The position numbers were made by a program, and so were the translations under genes. DNA of 64,000 bases from positions 124,001 through 188,000 of the forward strand of contig NZ_JAOQNG010000005.1 in the NCBI RefSeq assembly GCF_025961225.1, given 5' to 3'. Each line of letters begins with the position of its first letter. Positions within the stretch are counted from its first letter, which is position 1. This stretch comes from Azospirillum canadense (GTDB lineage: Bacteria; Pseudomonadota; Alphaproteobacteria; Azospirillales; Azospirillaceae). The notes beneath the pieces were generated by a model that did not search any database, was not told the origin of the DNA, and worked only from the letters and a program-made list of their open reading frames with translations. Of the stretch, positions 43,765-52,503 are shown piece after piece.

Positions 43765-45174
43765 TCACGCCCAGGTGCGGATATCAACGAAATGCCCTGC
43801 CACAGCGGCGGCGGCGGCCATTGCGGGGCTGACCAGGTGGGTCCGTCCCTTCGGTCCCTGCCGGCCCTCGAAGTTGCGGTTCGAGGTCGACGCGCATCGC
43901 TCACCCGGACGTAGCCGGTCCGGATTCATGCCGATGCACATCGAGCAGCCGGCCTCGCGCCATTCGAAGCCGGCCTGGATCAGGATGTCGGCGATGCCTT
44001 CCTGTTCTGCCTGCGCCTTGACGAGCCCGGACCCCGGCACGACCAGCGCCGAGATATGGCTCGCCACCTTCTTGCCCTGCACGACCCTGGCGGCCTCACG
44101 CAGATCCTCGATCCGGCTGTTTGTGCAGGAGCCGATGAACACTTTATCCAGCTTTATGTCGGTCACCTTTTGGCCGGGCTTAAGGTCCATGTAAGCCAGC
44201 GCCTGGAGCATGGCGTTCCGCTTCGACTCCACGGCGACCTTGTCGGGATCGGGAACCGCGGCGTTGACGGAGATGACGTCCTCCGGACTGGTGCCCCAAG
44301 TCACCATGGGCTCGATAGCCGCCGCCGCGAGCGTGACCTCCGATTCGTAGACGGCATCAGGATCGCTCCTGAAGGACTCCCAGTGGTCCACCGCCTTCTG
44401 CCACATCGCCGCTGGTGGTGCGTAAGGCCGTCCCTTCAGGTAGGCGTAGGTCTTCTCGTCGGGCGCGAAAAGGCCGGCCCGCGCTCCGGCCTCGATGGCC
44501 ATGTTCGACACGGTCATACGGCCCTCCATGCTGAGGCCGCGGAACGCCGACCCGGCGAACTCGATGACGTGGCCCGTGGCGCCTGCGGTGCCGACCTTGC
44601 CGATCACCGCGAGGACCAAGTCCTTGGCGGTGACGCCAAGCGGCAGTTCACCCTCTACCGATATCCGCATGTTCTTAGACCGCCGCTGGAGCAGCGTCTG
44701 AGTAGCCAACACATGTTCGACCTCCGATGTGCAGATGCCGAAGGCCAGCGCGCCAAAGGCGCCGTGCGTCGCCGTGTGGCTGTCACCGCACACGACGGTC
44801 ATGCCGGGTTGGGTCAGCCCCTGCTCAGGGCCGACGACATGAACGATACCCTGGCGAACGTCTTCGAAACCGAAGTATTCGACGCCGAATTCCCGGGTGT
44901 TCTGGCGGATCAGCTGCAGCTGGAGCCGGGCTTCCGGATCGTCGCAGTCGTCCGAGCGACCGCTAGTGGTTGGAACATCGTGATCGGCCACCGCAAGCGT
45001 TGCCTCCGCGCGCCTGACCTTGCGGCCGGCCATCCGGAGCCCCTCGAACGCCTGCGGGCTGGTGATCTCGTGGATCAGATGCTGGTCAATGTAGAGCACA
45101 CAGGTGCCGTCCTCGTATTGATGAACGACGTGGCTGTCCCAGATTTTGTCGTACAGGGTGTTAGGACGCCCCAT
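43765..45174 (-). CDS. leuC: 3-isopropylmalate dehydratase large subunit (LeuC type)
   Basis: The 469-residue [4Fe-4S] subunit of an aconitase-family enzyme. Visible: LYIDQHLIHEITSPQAFEGL near the start, CGDSHTATHGAFG near residue 140, FIGSCTNSRIEDL near 345 and AGCSMCIGMNPD near 410, which supply the three cluster cysteines. The length is normal for bacterial LeuC. It is transcribed from a promoter at about 45285-45313, divergent from the first GntR gene, so it is a likely target of that regulator. A housekeeping leucine copy probably exists elsewhere; whether this one is the duplicate is unknown. Confidence 0.93.
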   Translation of the reverse strand: MGRPNTLYDKIWDSHVVHQYEDGTCVLYIDQHLIHEITSPQAFEGLRMAGRKVRRAEATLAVADHDVPTTSGRSDDCDDPEARLQLQLIRQNTREFGVEYFGFEDVRQGIVHVVGPEQGLTQPGMTVVCGDSHTATHGAFGALAFGICTSEVEHVLATQTLLQRRSKNMRISVEGELPLGVTAKDLVLAVIGKVGTAGATGHVIEFAGSAFRGLSMEGRMTVSNMAIEAGARAGLFAPDEKTYAYLKGRPYAPPAAMWQKAVDHWESFRSDPDAVYESEVTLAAAAIEPMVTWGTSPEDVISVNAAVPDPDKVAVESKRNAMLQALAYMDLKPGQKVTDIKLDKVFIGSCTNSRIEDLREAARVVQGKKVASHISALVVPGSGLVKAQAEQEGIADILIQAGFEWREAGCSMCIGMNPDRLRPGERCASTSNRNFEGRQGPKGRTHLVSPAMAAAAAVAGHFVDIRTWA

Positions 45175-45284
45175 GACGTGCCTCCTCCGAAATGGTTGGG
45201 GTGGGAAGATCGCCCCGAAAGGTGGGGGCGGATGCGGATCGCTGGCCCTACACGGCGCGCCACGCGCGCTGCCAGCTGGGGAAC

Positions 45285-45313
45285 ATTAACTGATACGCCA
45301 GCGTACTTGTAAA
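45285..45313 (-). promoter_or_regulatory. leuCD promoter with ACGC-N2-GCGT operator
   Basis: On the minus strand TTTACA (45308-45313), a 17-bp spacer and GTTAAT (45285-45290). The spacer holds the inverted repeat ACGCTGGCGT (45295-45304), related to ACGTGTACGT at 35071 and ACGTATGCGT at 47276. It lies in the leuC/GntR divergent region. Confidence 0.5.
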
Positions 45314-45490
45314 TAGATTAGTTGTGTGCTAACGCTTCTACAGACGCACGGCCGGAATCTGCCCGCTGGAAATGCATGGAACGCCGTCGTAGCTTCGCAT
45401 GCCAGTCATGGGATTGCGCTGCGAGGCGCTGTTCCGATGGCAAGATGCACAGCACCTGCGGGCGGATCGCGGTACAAACTTGGGGGCACG

Positions 45491-46264
45491 ATGAGAGCCA
45501 GCAAAACGGTTGCCAAGGCGCCGGACGAGACGACACCCGAATACGGTGAGCAACTCGGGCGCTTCGAACCTGCGGGGCTTGAAGCCGCAATGCCGCGCGG
45601 GAAATCCAGCAGGTCGATGGCGCAGAAGGCCTATAACGAGATCAAGGCCCTGATTCTGAGCAATGAGCTTCAGGGCGGCGCGCATATCCTCGAGGAGGAA
45701 CTGGCGTCCATGCTCGGCATGAGCCGTACCCCGCTTCGCGAAGCTCTGGTCCAGCTCCAAAACGAGGGGCACATCCAAATCGTGCCGAGGCGCGGTATCC
45801 GCGTCGTGCCGCTGACGATCAACGATCTCAAAGAAATCTACGACATCCTCCAGGCTCTTGAGGCGCACGCCGCGGAAAGTATCTCCCAGCGGGCTGACCG
45901 AAAGGAGATCACCGCTCATCTCTCGGACATTGTGGACGAGATGCGAGCGGCGCTCGCGGCCGACGATCTTGACCGCTGGGCAAAGGCCAACGAGCGGTTC
46001 CATCGCGACTTGGTGATGTACGCGGGCAACGGGCGCCTGGAGCAGTTCTGTCGGACACTGCTCGACCAGTCTCACCGCGTTCGGGTCTTCACACTGCGCC
46101 TCCGCAAACCGCCGATTCGATCCACAGAAAACCACGCCGAACTGGTCAAGGCCATGCGCGACGGCAACGCCGACCTGGCGCACGCCATTCACGTCGCCCA
46201 CAAGAACGAGTGGTTGGCCGAAATGCAAGACATCATCGAGCGGCTCAAGATCACCCGGCTGTAG
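45491..46264 (+). CDS. GntR-family regulator, FCD (FadR/VanR) type
   Basis: A 257-residue repressor-type protein. A ~40-residue leader precedes the winged helix (QKAYNEIKALILSNELQGG, then LEEELASMLGMSRTPLREAL, about 42-90). The all-helical FCD ligand domain (about 105-250) has the metal/ligand-site residues in NERFHRDLVMYAGN, ENHAELVKAM and AIHVAHKNE. ATG 45491 has GGGGGC before it. It is divergent from leuC and followed by a strong terminator at 46302, then a second GntR gene. It probably senses a small organic acid and controls the shared-motif promoters nearby, by inference. Confidence 0.9.
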   Translation: MRASKTVAKAPDETTPEYGEQLGRFEPAGLEAAMPRGKSSRSMAQKAYNEIKALILSNELQGGAHILEEELASMLGMSRTPLREALVQLQNEGHIQIVPRRGIRVVPLTINDLKEIYDILQALEAHAAESISQRADRKEITAHLSDIVDEMRAALAADDLDRWAKANERFHRDLVMYAGNGRLEQFCRTLLDQSHRVRVFTLRLRKPPIRSTENHAELVKAMRDGNADLAHAIHVAHKNEWLAEMQDIIERLKITRL

Positions 46265-46301
46265 GCGGCGGCGCGCGCCGCGGCTGCTGTGTTGCGATGG
46301 A

Positions 46302-46330
46302 GGGCGGGCACCGACTGGTGCCCGCCCTTT
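46302..46330 (+). terminator. intrinsic terminator after first GntR gene
   Basis: A perfect 11-bp stem GGGCGGGCACC/GGTGCCCGCCC (46302-46312 and 46317-46327) with loop GACT, followed by TTTACGTTT. It isolates the two adjacent GntR genes transcriptionally. Confidence 0.85.
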
Positions 46331-46438
46331 ACGTTTGCGCGCCGCTGTAGGAATCATCAAGCGAGGGATGGTGCGATACGACATTATATTACTCATCAAC
46401 CACCGTGTAAGAAACATGGTGAGCTATCCAGGCGCTCT

Positions 46439-46450
46439 ATGGTATACCAT
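46439..46450. promoter_or_regulatory. GntR-type palindromic operator
   Basis: ATGGTATACCAT is a perfect 12-bp palindrome 28 bases before the second GntR start and fits the general GntR/FadR half-site arrangement (GT...AC about a TA centre). Its position suggests autoregulation of the second GntR gene. Confidence 0.6.
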
Positions 46451-46478
46451 TTCGGTGCACATAAATGGAATACCGAGA

Positions 46479-47165
46479 ATGAATACCGAAATGGGACGCG
46501 GTTCCTCCCAAACCGAAGCGGTCTATCAGGCAATCCGCGCGGCGATCCTCGGCGTCGAGATCAGGCCGGGCGATCCGGTCACGGAACGGTGGCTCGAAGG
46601 CTTGGTTGCCGCGTCGCGGACGCCGATCCGAACCGCCCTGGCGCGGCTCGAAGCGGAAGGGCTCGTGCAGCGCCGAGGCCGGGGATACATCGCATCGCCA
46701 ATCGATTTGGCTGAGATGGAGCAGGCCTATGTGTTCCGCGAGACTCTGGAGGTCGCTGCCATCCGCCTCGCCGCCGCCCGCCGCGAGCCTGTTGACTGGG
46801 CGGCCGTGGACGCGTTGACGAACCCGGCCGGGGACATGCCCAACGAGGAGTGGTTCGAGGTTGGCATGGCGTTTCACGTCGAGATCGCCCGCCTGTCCGG
46901 TAACGAATTCTTTGTGCGTGCGGTGGCTGACGTGATGACTCGCCTGTCGCGGGGACGCTGGCTGGAGATCGGCAGCGCTGGCGGCCGGGACCGAGCTCTG
47001 CGCGAGCACGCCAGCGTCGTGGCTCACATTCGCAGTGGCAACGCGGACGCGGCGGCCGACGAACTGCGCGCGCATATCCACCATTCTAGGGACCGCCTGC
47101 TAAAGGTCCTGCGCTCGCAACAGAAGGGTCTGGCGGTGCGCGGGTTCCGCGTGGTGAACGCCTGA
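46479..47165 (+). CDS. GntR-family regulator, FCD type
   Basis: A 228-residue regulator. The winged helix (TEAVYQAIRAAILGVEIRPG, then LEGLVAASRTPIRTALARLE, and VQRRGRGYIAS; about 10-70) is followed by an FCD domain with FRETLEVAAIRLAA, FEVGMAFHVEIARLSGN and LREHASVVAHIRSGN carrying the ligand-site histidines. ATG 46479 begins the family sequence; 28 bases before it is a perfect palindrome. It is a paralogue of, not a copy of, the gene at 45491. It is followed by the SDR promoter at 47263, a plausible target. Confidence 0.9.
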   Translation: MNTEMGRGSSQTEAVYQAIRAAILGVEIRPGDPVTERWLEGLVAASRTPIRTALARLEAEGLVQRRGRGYIASPIDLAEMEQAYVFRETLEVAAIRLAAARREPVDWAAVDALTNPAGDMPNEEWFEVGMAFHVEIARLSGNEFFVRAVADVMTRLSRGRWLEIGSAGGRDRALREHASVVAHIRSGNADAAADELRAHIHHSRDRLLKVLRSQQKGLAVRGFRVVNA

Positions 47166-47262
47166 CGCGTTCCGGGGAGGCCGCGGCCGACCTCCGCTCT
47201 TCCAGCGGAACGCTCTGGATCGCGATAATGCGCGCACCTCACAATCGCGCGCGCAAAGCTTA

Positions 47263-47292
47263 TTGACATATGATAACGTATGCGTTAAAAAA
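47263..47292 (+). promoter_or_regulatory. SDR promoter with shared operator
   Basis: A consensus TTGACA (47263-47268), 17-bp spacer and TAAAAA (47286-47291). The spacer carries ACGTATGCGT (47276-47285). The segment TAACGTATGCGTTAAAAAA (47274-47292) matches 35069-35087 at 17 of 19 bases. Confidence 0.6.
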
Positions 47293-47334
47293 TAAGCATA
47301 TGCCTCGTGCTGAGGCTCGACCGTGGGGGAGAGC

Positions 47335-48075
47335 ATGCTGAGTTTTGACGGAAAGGTCGTCTTTCTTACGGGTGCGAACGGGGCGATCGGGCGGGCGACC
47401 GTCAATCTTCTGGCGGAGCTGGGCGCCACACTTTGGCTCACGGATCTGAGTTCGGCCTCGCTGGGCGGGTTGGTCGAGGACATCCGCGCGCAGGGCGGCC
47501 GCGCCGAGGCCGACGGTGTCGACGTCACGCGCTCGGCCAGCGTCGACCGGTCTCTGGCCGCGTGCGCCGAGGCGTTCGGTCGGATTGACGTCCTGATAGC
47601 GAACGCCGGGATCTTTCCGCGCGGGGTGCTCTCCGACATTAGCGACGACGAATGGCGGCGGACCTTCGCCATAAATGTGGATGGTGTGTTCCATTGTTGC
47701 CGCGGGGTGACGCGCTTCATGCCAGAGGGTGGAAACATCCTGGCCTTGGCTTCGATCGCCGGCCACCGCGGAAGCCGGGATCACGCCCACTACGCGGCGA
47801 CCAAAGGGGCGGTCCTTAGCCTGATGCGCAGCCTCGCTTGGGAGCTTGCCCCAGGCATTCGCGTGAACTGCGTCTCGCCGGGCCCGGTGGACTCGCCCAT
47901 GGTCGCGGAGCTCATGCAGCACCGCGGGGAGCAGGTTCTGCGCGGGACCCCGCAGCAGAGGCTCGCGCAGCCGGAGGAGGTGGCGCGGGCGATTGCCTTT
48001 ATGGCCAGCGATTGGGCGAGCCATATCACTGGCCAGACCTTGCATGTCAATGGAGGGTCCTTCATCGGCGGATGA
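47335..48075 (+). CDS. SDR-family oxidoreductase
   Basis: Classical SDR of 246 residues: cofactor loop TGANGAIGRA near residue 11, acidic residue after strand 2 (LTDLSS) suggesting NAD(H) use, NAG in IANAGIFP near 88, catalytic serine in LASIAGHRG near 140, HYAATKG with Tyr and Lys near 153, and CVSPGPVDSPM. GGGGGAGAG precedes ATG 47335. It has its own promoter with the shared motif, so it belongs to the presumed regulon. The substrate is probably a hydroxy/oxo acid or related alcohol, by inference. Confidence 0.9.
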   Translation: MLSFDGKVVFLTGANGAIGRATVNLLAELGATLWLTDLSSASLGGLVEDIRAQGGRAEADGVDVTRSASVDRSLAACAEAFGRIDVLIANAGIFPRGVLSDISDDEWRRTFAINVDGVFHCCRGVTRFMPEGGNILALASIAGHRGSRDHAHYAATKGAVLSLMRSLAWELAPGIRVNCVSPGPVDSPMVAELMQHRGEQVLRGTPQQRLAQPEEVARAIAFMASDWASHITGQTLHVNGGSFIGG

Positions 48076-48468
48076 ATGCCCGATCCGAGGGGATCCCAAA
48101 GAAAACAAGGGGAGGGGATCGATGACCGGAAGCGCCTTCGTTCCGATTTTCGACGCGCTCAGGATGGCGACCATCGCGGGGGCCGCCCGCCCGCGCCAGG
48201 CCCCTACAACGCTGGCAGCGTTGAGGCCGATCCGTCTCCCCGGAGATTCCGTCACGAGTTCCGCCGGTCCAGGACGGACGGGGCGGCCGCAACCGCCCTT
48301 CCAGTCCTGCAGCGGCTTCAACGAAAATACGCCATAAAGTAACGGCACCGCCCTCCGCGACGGCAAGGACCGCCGCCTGGTTCCGCTTGCCGCCGAAGGG
48401 CAAGGAGGCGTCCGTCGTCGAAAGACATCACCACGCCTGAATCAATAATCGGAATGCGGAGGACTCCC
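48076..48468. other. gap upstream of ABC importer, with small ORF
   Basis: A 393-base region between the SDR and the importer genes. It holds a 71-codon frame at 48122-48337 (listed separately) and no other gene. No clear promoter or terminator was found. Confidence 0.4.
48122..48337 (+). CDS. possible small protein, 71 residues
   Basis: Begins MTGSAFVPIFDALRMATIAG and continues with proline- and threonine-rich, disordered sequence. The strong point is a very good Shine-Dalgarno (GGGGAGGGGATCG then ATG). It could be the surviving start of a gene whose remainder has been lost, because the first 20 residues look protein-like and the rest does not. Confidence 0.3.
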   Translation: MTGSAFVPIFDALRMATIAGAARPRQAPTTLAALRPIRLPGDSVTSSAGPGRTGRPQPPFQSCSGFNENTP

Positions 48469-49521
48469 ATGAGAGGCTTTATCTCGCGTGTCATCTCCCG
48501 CCGCGCGCTCGTCGCCGTGATGGCCGCCGGGTGCACCGCCATCGCCCTCGCGGCAACCGGCGCAAACGCCCAGACCGATCCCCGTGTCGCTGCGGCTAAG
48601 ACCAAGGGCAAGATCGCCTGGTACACATCCGTCGCCCCCGACGAGCTCCGCAAGGAACTCATCGAAGGTTTCAAGAAGAAGACCGGGCTTGACATCAATC
48701 CCTATTACGGCGGCACCGGCCAAGTCTTCAGCCGGCTGAAGACCGAGCGCGAGACTGGGTCGTTCAATGCCGATTTGGTGACGTTGGGCGACGTTGATTT
48801 GGTGGAGCAGCTGATCGCCGCGAATGCGCTTCGCCCCTTCCAACCGAAAGGTATGGACTCAATTGGCCAGGAGTACGCCGATCCGAAGGGCTACTGGTAC
48901 GGCATCACATTTTGGGGGCTGGCGCTGCAGTACAACAACCGCATGCTCCCTAAAGAGGCGATCCCCAAGAGCTTCGCCGAGCTTGCCGAACCGCACTGGA
49001 AGTCCCGCGTGGCGATCGCCGATCCGGCACGCAGTGCCGCCGGTTTCCTCTTCCTGAAGGCCATGGTCAGCGAACGCGGCTGGGAATGGGTCGAGCGGAT
49101 GATGCGCAATGACCCGATGCTCGTCGCCGTCGCTCCCGGCATCGATCAAGCCGTCGCCAAAGGCGAGCGCCTGGTTGCGACCAGCGTCTCGTCCTTCACT
49201 TCCGAGATCATGAAGGCTGGCGCTCCGATCGCGCTGGCGTCACCGGACCTCCTCTTCACCTCGCCGCTGACCATCAGCGTTATCAAGGAGGCGCCGAACC
49301 CCGAGGGTGCGGAGCTTCTGGCCGAATACCTGCTCACCAAGGAGGCGGGCGATCTCTACGCCAAGCACGGCTGGTACTCGCCCCGGGCCGACGTAAAGCC
49401 GCCGTTCGGCTTCCCGCCGGTCGGCCAGCTCAAGATCCGGTACTCGGACGTTCCGCAGAGCATGTCGCGGCAGGAATACCTCGACAAGTTCAACGCCATC
49501 GCCCAAGCCGCGAGGAAATAA
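48469..49521 (+). CDS. ABC importer substrate-binding protein, Fe3+/AfuA-like family
   Basis: A 350-residue periplasmic binding protein. A signal sequence with a twin-arginine-like start (VISRRALVAVMAAG) and AxA cleavage near residue 33 (TGANA/QT) precedes the mature two-lobe fold: GKIAWYTSVAPDELRKELIE, DINPYYGGTGQVFSRLKTER, KSRVAIADPARSAAG, WEWVERMM. The family includes iron(III) binders but also organic-anion and phosphonate binders; the iron-binding tyrosine pair is not evident to me, so iron is not assumed. ATG 48469 follows GGAGGAC. It is the first gene of a three-gene importer. Confidence 0.9.
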   Translation: MRGFISRVISRRALVAVMAAGCTAIALAATGANAQTDPRVAAAKTKGKIAWYTSVAPDELRKELIEGFKKKTGLDINPYYGGTGQVFSRLKTERETGSFNADLVTLGDVDLVEQLIAANALRPFQPKGMDSIGQEYADPKGYWYGITFWGLALQYNNRMLPKEAIPKSFAELAEPHWKSRVAIADPARSAAGFLFLKAMVSERGWEWVERMMRNDPMLVAVAPGIDQAVAKGERLVATSVSSFTSEIMKAGAPIALASPDLLFTSPLTISVIKEAPNPEGAELLAEYLLTKEAGDLYAKHGWYSPRADVKPPFGFPPVGQLKIRYSDVPQSMSRQEYLDKFNAIAQAARK

Positions 49522-49524
49522 GCC

Positions 49525-51210
49525 GTGATCAGCCTCAGCGCGTCCTCGAAACTCCCCGTGTCACAACCGAAGGCCGGGCGCTTCAATGCAGCCCTCATTG
49601 TCATCGCGGTGATCGTGTTCGGCTTCGTCGGTTATCCGATCGTCGCCGGGCTGGCGATCTTCGACTTCGGTGCGCTGGGCCGGCTGTTCTCGGCTCAGAA
49701 CATTGATCCCCTCATCAACTCCATCGTTCTGGCTGCGCTGGCCGTCATCCCCGCGACGGCCATCGGCGTGCCGCTGGCGTGGATGGTGGCGAGAACCGAT
49801 CTGCCGGGCCGCAACCTCGTCGGTCTGCTGGTCTCGGTCTCGTTCGTCGTGCCGAACCTGCTTACCTCCATTGCCTATATCTTTCTGTTCGGCAAAAACG
49901 CGGGCGTCGTCAACGCGTGGCTCTTCCCGATCCTCGGCGGGCCGCTGTATGACATCTACTCGTTCTCCGGCGTGGTATTTCTCTCGGCGGTGCACGCCTA
50001 TCCGCTGATCTTCTTCACCACGCTGTCTGGCTTGGCGCGGATGAATCCGGAGCTGGAAGAGGCCGGGCGTATCTGCGGCCTCTCGCCGTTGGCGATCTTC
50101 TTCCGCATCACGCTGGGGGCAATCCTGCCGTCGGTCATGGCCGGCATTGCCTTCGCCATCGCCGAGACCCTGACGATGCTAGCCGGCCCCCTGCTGCTCG
50201 GGCTGCCCGTTGGCATCCGCTTTATGACGACGGAGCTGTACTCGACGATCGTCATGAACCCAAACCTATCCGCCGCGATCTCCCTCAGCCTTCCTTTGGT
50301 GACTCTGACGGTCTTCATGCTTTGGGTGCAGGCGCGGATTCTCGGTGGGACCGGCTCGTCGCGCTTCGCGATTCTGGCGGGCAAAGGGGCGCGCAGCGAA
50401 ACCATTGCGCTCGGGCCGTTGAGGACGCCGGCGTTGGTCCTGGCCTGGATCCCGATCGTCCTCTCGCTTGTGCTGCCTGTGGCGACGCTGCTGCTTGGCG
50501 CCCTGATGAAGCAGTGGTGGCGCGGCGTGGAGTGGGACAACATGACCCTGTCCAACTTCGCGTACCTGATCGACGATCCGTCGACCTACGACGCGATCAG
50601 GAACAGTCTCATCCTGGCGGTCGGGATCGGTGGGGTGATGGCTCTCCTCGGCGGCGTCCTGGCGATCGTCCTGGCAGGCGAGCAGACATCACTGAAGCAC
50701 GCAGTACGCCAGTTGACCGAACTGCCGCTCGGCATCCCGCACGTCGTCGCCGGTGTTCTCATCATCCTGGCGTGGTACGGGCACCCCTTCCACCTCGGGG
50801 GGTCGCTGCTAATTCTGGCACTAGGCTACGTGCTCGTAACACTTCCCTACGCGCTGAAGACTTGTGAGGCAGCCCGCGGCCAAATCGATTCGGCGCTCGG
50901 TGAAGCGGCCCAGATGGTGGGGTGCTCGCCGGTACAGAGCTGGCGCTACGTCGTGCTGCCGCTGATGAAGAACGGGCTGCTGACGACCTTCATCATCGTG
51001 TTCCTCTTCGTGATCAAGGAGTTCTCGCTGACTGCGTTGGTGTACAGCAGTGACACCACCACCCTCCCGGTCCGCGTCTTCACCTTCCTGGAGGGCGGAA
51101 GCTACGAGAAGACCGCGGCGGCATCGATCGTGCTTCTTGTCCTCACTCTCGGCGGGCTGCTGGTCGCCGGCAAGCTCTTCCGGATCAACGTTGCCAACAT
51201 CAAGGTGTGA
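49525..51210 (+). CDS. ABC importer permease, two fused domains (FbpB type)
   Basis: A 561-residue inner-membrane protein with about 12 transmembrane segments in two homologous halves. Each half has the ATPase-contact (EAA) loop: EEAGRICGLSPLAIFFRITL near residue 180 and GEAAQMVGCSPVQSWRYVVL near 465. This duplicated-permease design is typical of the Fe3+/2-aminoethylphosphonate/thiamine importer group. GTG start at 49525 follows AGGAAA three bases after the binding-protein stop; the ATPase gene starts two bases after its stop. Confidence 0.92.
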   Translation: MISLSASSKLPVSQPKAGRFNAALIVIAVIVFGFVGYPIVAGLAIFDFGALGRLFSAQNIDPLINSIVLAALAVIPATAIGVPLAWMVARTDLPGRNLVGLLVSVSFVVPNLLTSIAYIFLFGKNAGVVNAWLFPILGGPLYDIYSFSGVVFLSAVHAYPLIFFTTLSGLARMNPELEEAGRICGLSPLAIFFRITLGAILPSVMAGIAFAIAETLTMLAGPLLLGLPVGIRFMTTELYSTIVMNPNLSAAISLSLPLVTLTVFMLWVQARILGGTGSSRFAILAGKGARSETIALGPLRTPALVLAWIPIVLSLVLPVATLLLGALMKQWWRGVEWDNMTLSNFAYLIDDPSTYDAIRNSLILAVGIGGVMALLGGVLAIVLAGEQTSLKHAVRQLTELPLGIPHVVAGVLIILAWYGHPFHLGGSLLILALGYVLVTLPYALKTCEAARGQIDSALGEAAQMVGCSPVQSWRYVVLPLMKNGLLTTFIIVFLFVIKEFSLTALVYSSDTTTLPVRVFTFLEGGSYEKTAAASIVLLVLTLGGLLVAGKLFRINVANIKV

Positions 51211-51212
51211 AG

Positions 51213-52319
51213 ATGAGCACCAGCGCACCATTCATCGAACTGGCCGGCGTCCACAAGGAATTCGGCAACTTCACCGCTCTGGCGGATTGCAACCTTTCCA
51301 TCAGACGGGGTGAGTTCGTCACGCTGCTGGGACCGTCGGGTTGCGGCAAGACGACCACGCTGCGCATGATCGCCGGCTTCGTACGGCCGACTCGGGGCAC
51401 CATCAGGGTGGGCGGCGAGATCCTGTCTTCCCCGACCGCCCATGTGCCGCCCGAAGGGCGCGGTATGGGAATGGTGTTTCAGAGCTATGCGGTCTGGCCG
51501 CACATGACGGTACGCCAGAACGTGGCGCTGCCCCTCAAGCTGAGGAAGATCGCTCGGCCGGATATCGACCGGCGCGTCGACGAGGTCCTGCACTTGTGCC
51601 GCCTTGACGGCCTCGGCGACCGTGATCCGCACCAGCTGTCGGGCGGGCAGCTGCAACGCGTGGCGCTGGCCCGGGCTTTGGTCTACCGACCGAGCGTCGT
51701 CCTGCTCGACGAGCCCCTGAGCAACCTGGATGTGGCGCTGCGTGAGGAGCTTCGGCACGAACTCGCGAGCCTGCACCGGGCCATCGGCGCGACGTTCATC
51801 CTGGTGACGCACGACCAAGTCGAGGCGATGTCGCTGTCCGACCGCGTCGTCGTCATGAAGGAGGGTCGGATCGAGCAGATCGGCCCCCCCGAGGAAATCT
51901 ACCGCAATCCCAAGACGGATTTCGTTGCCCAGTTCGTCGGCGCCGCCAACCTGGTGAAGGGCAAAGTCTCCTCGGTGCGCCGGGAGCCGGCCGGCAAGTC
52001 CTGTGAGGTTCGCGTGGGAGGCGTGGTGTTCCCCGCCGTCCGCGGCTGGGACGGCGCCGCCGAAGGGGACACCGTCACCCTTGCGATGCACCCGGAGTCC
52101 ATCCGCCTGCAGCCCATCGGACCGGGGGAACCGGGCATGGGGTACCAGGGATTCGTCCGCGGGTCTTATTTCCTCGGTCGCACGCAGGAGATTCTCGTTG
52201 AGCTGGATGGCATGGAACTCCGGGTGATGCAGGTTCGCAGCCGGCATTTCGAAATCGGCGAGCGGGTCGGCGTCACAATCGCGAACGAGAACGTCATCCC
52301 TCTGGTTCACGGCGCCTGA
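51213..52319 (+). CDS. ABC importer ATP-binding protein (FbpC/PotA type)
   Basis: A 368-residue ATPase: Walker A GPSGCGKTT near residue 38, Q-loop, signature LSGGQLQR near 138, Walker B VVLLDEPLSNLD near 160, H-loop LVTHDQVEAM near 195, and a C-terminal TOBE domain (about 235-360). It powers the importer formed with the two preceding genes. ATG 51213 follows AAGGTG, with only two bases between it and the permease stop, so translation is coupled. Confidence 0.94.
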   Translation: MSTSAPFIELAGVHKEFGNFTALADCNLSIRRGEFVTLLGPSGCGKTTTLRMIAGFVRPTRGTIRVGGEILSSPTAHVPPEGRGMGMVFQSYAVWPHMTVRQNVALPLKLRKIARPDIDRRVDEVLHLCRLDGLGDRDPHQLSGGQLQRVALARALVYRPSVVLLDEPLSNLDVALREELRHELASLHRAIGATFILVTHDQVEAMSLSDRVVVMKEGRIEQIGPPEEIYRNPKTDFVAQFVGAANLVKGKVSSVRREPAGKSCEVRVGGVVFPAVRGWDGAAEGDTVTLAMHPESIRLQPIGPGEPGMGYQGFVRGSYFLGRTQEILVELDGMELRVMQVRSRHFEIGERVGVTIANENVIPLVHGA

Positions 52320-52388
52320 GGAGCCGGAAGTCCAGCAATCGTAGCGGGCGCAGCCATCAATCCCCGCCGGCGGGGCCCTCAAAAAGCC

Positions 52389-52421
52389 TTGACGCCGCAA
52401 ATACCGCTACGTATAAGTTAA
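52389..52421 (+). promoter_or_regulatory. promoter of rraA-dehydrogenase operon with shared motif
   Basis: TTGACG (52389-52394), 17-bp spacer, TATAAG (52412-52417): the best-formed promoter in the island. ACGTATAAGTTAA (52409-52421) overlaps the -10 and matches ACGTATGCGTTAA of the SDR promoter at 11 of 13 bases. Confidence 0.6.
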
Positions 52422-52503
52422 TGCATCCATAGAGGTGCGCGTGACCGCGAATGAGCGCCGCGCACTGTTTCAAGACACCAACCGACGATAGAGGGAGAAC
52501 ACA

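Noticed and set aside
48469..52319. Firm assignment as an iron(III) importer
   Set aside because: Family resemblance is real, but I do not see the iron-binding tyrosine pair, and the neighbours are organic-acid enzymes.
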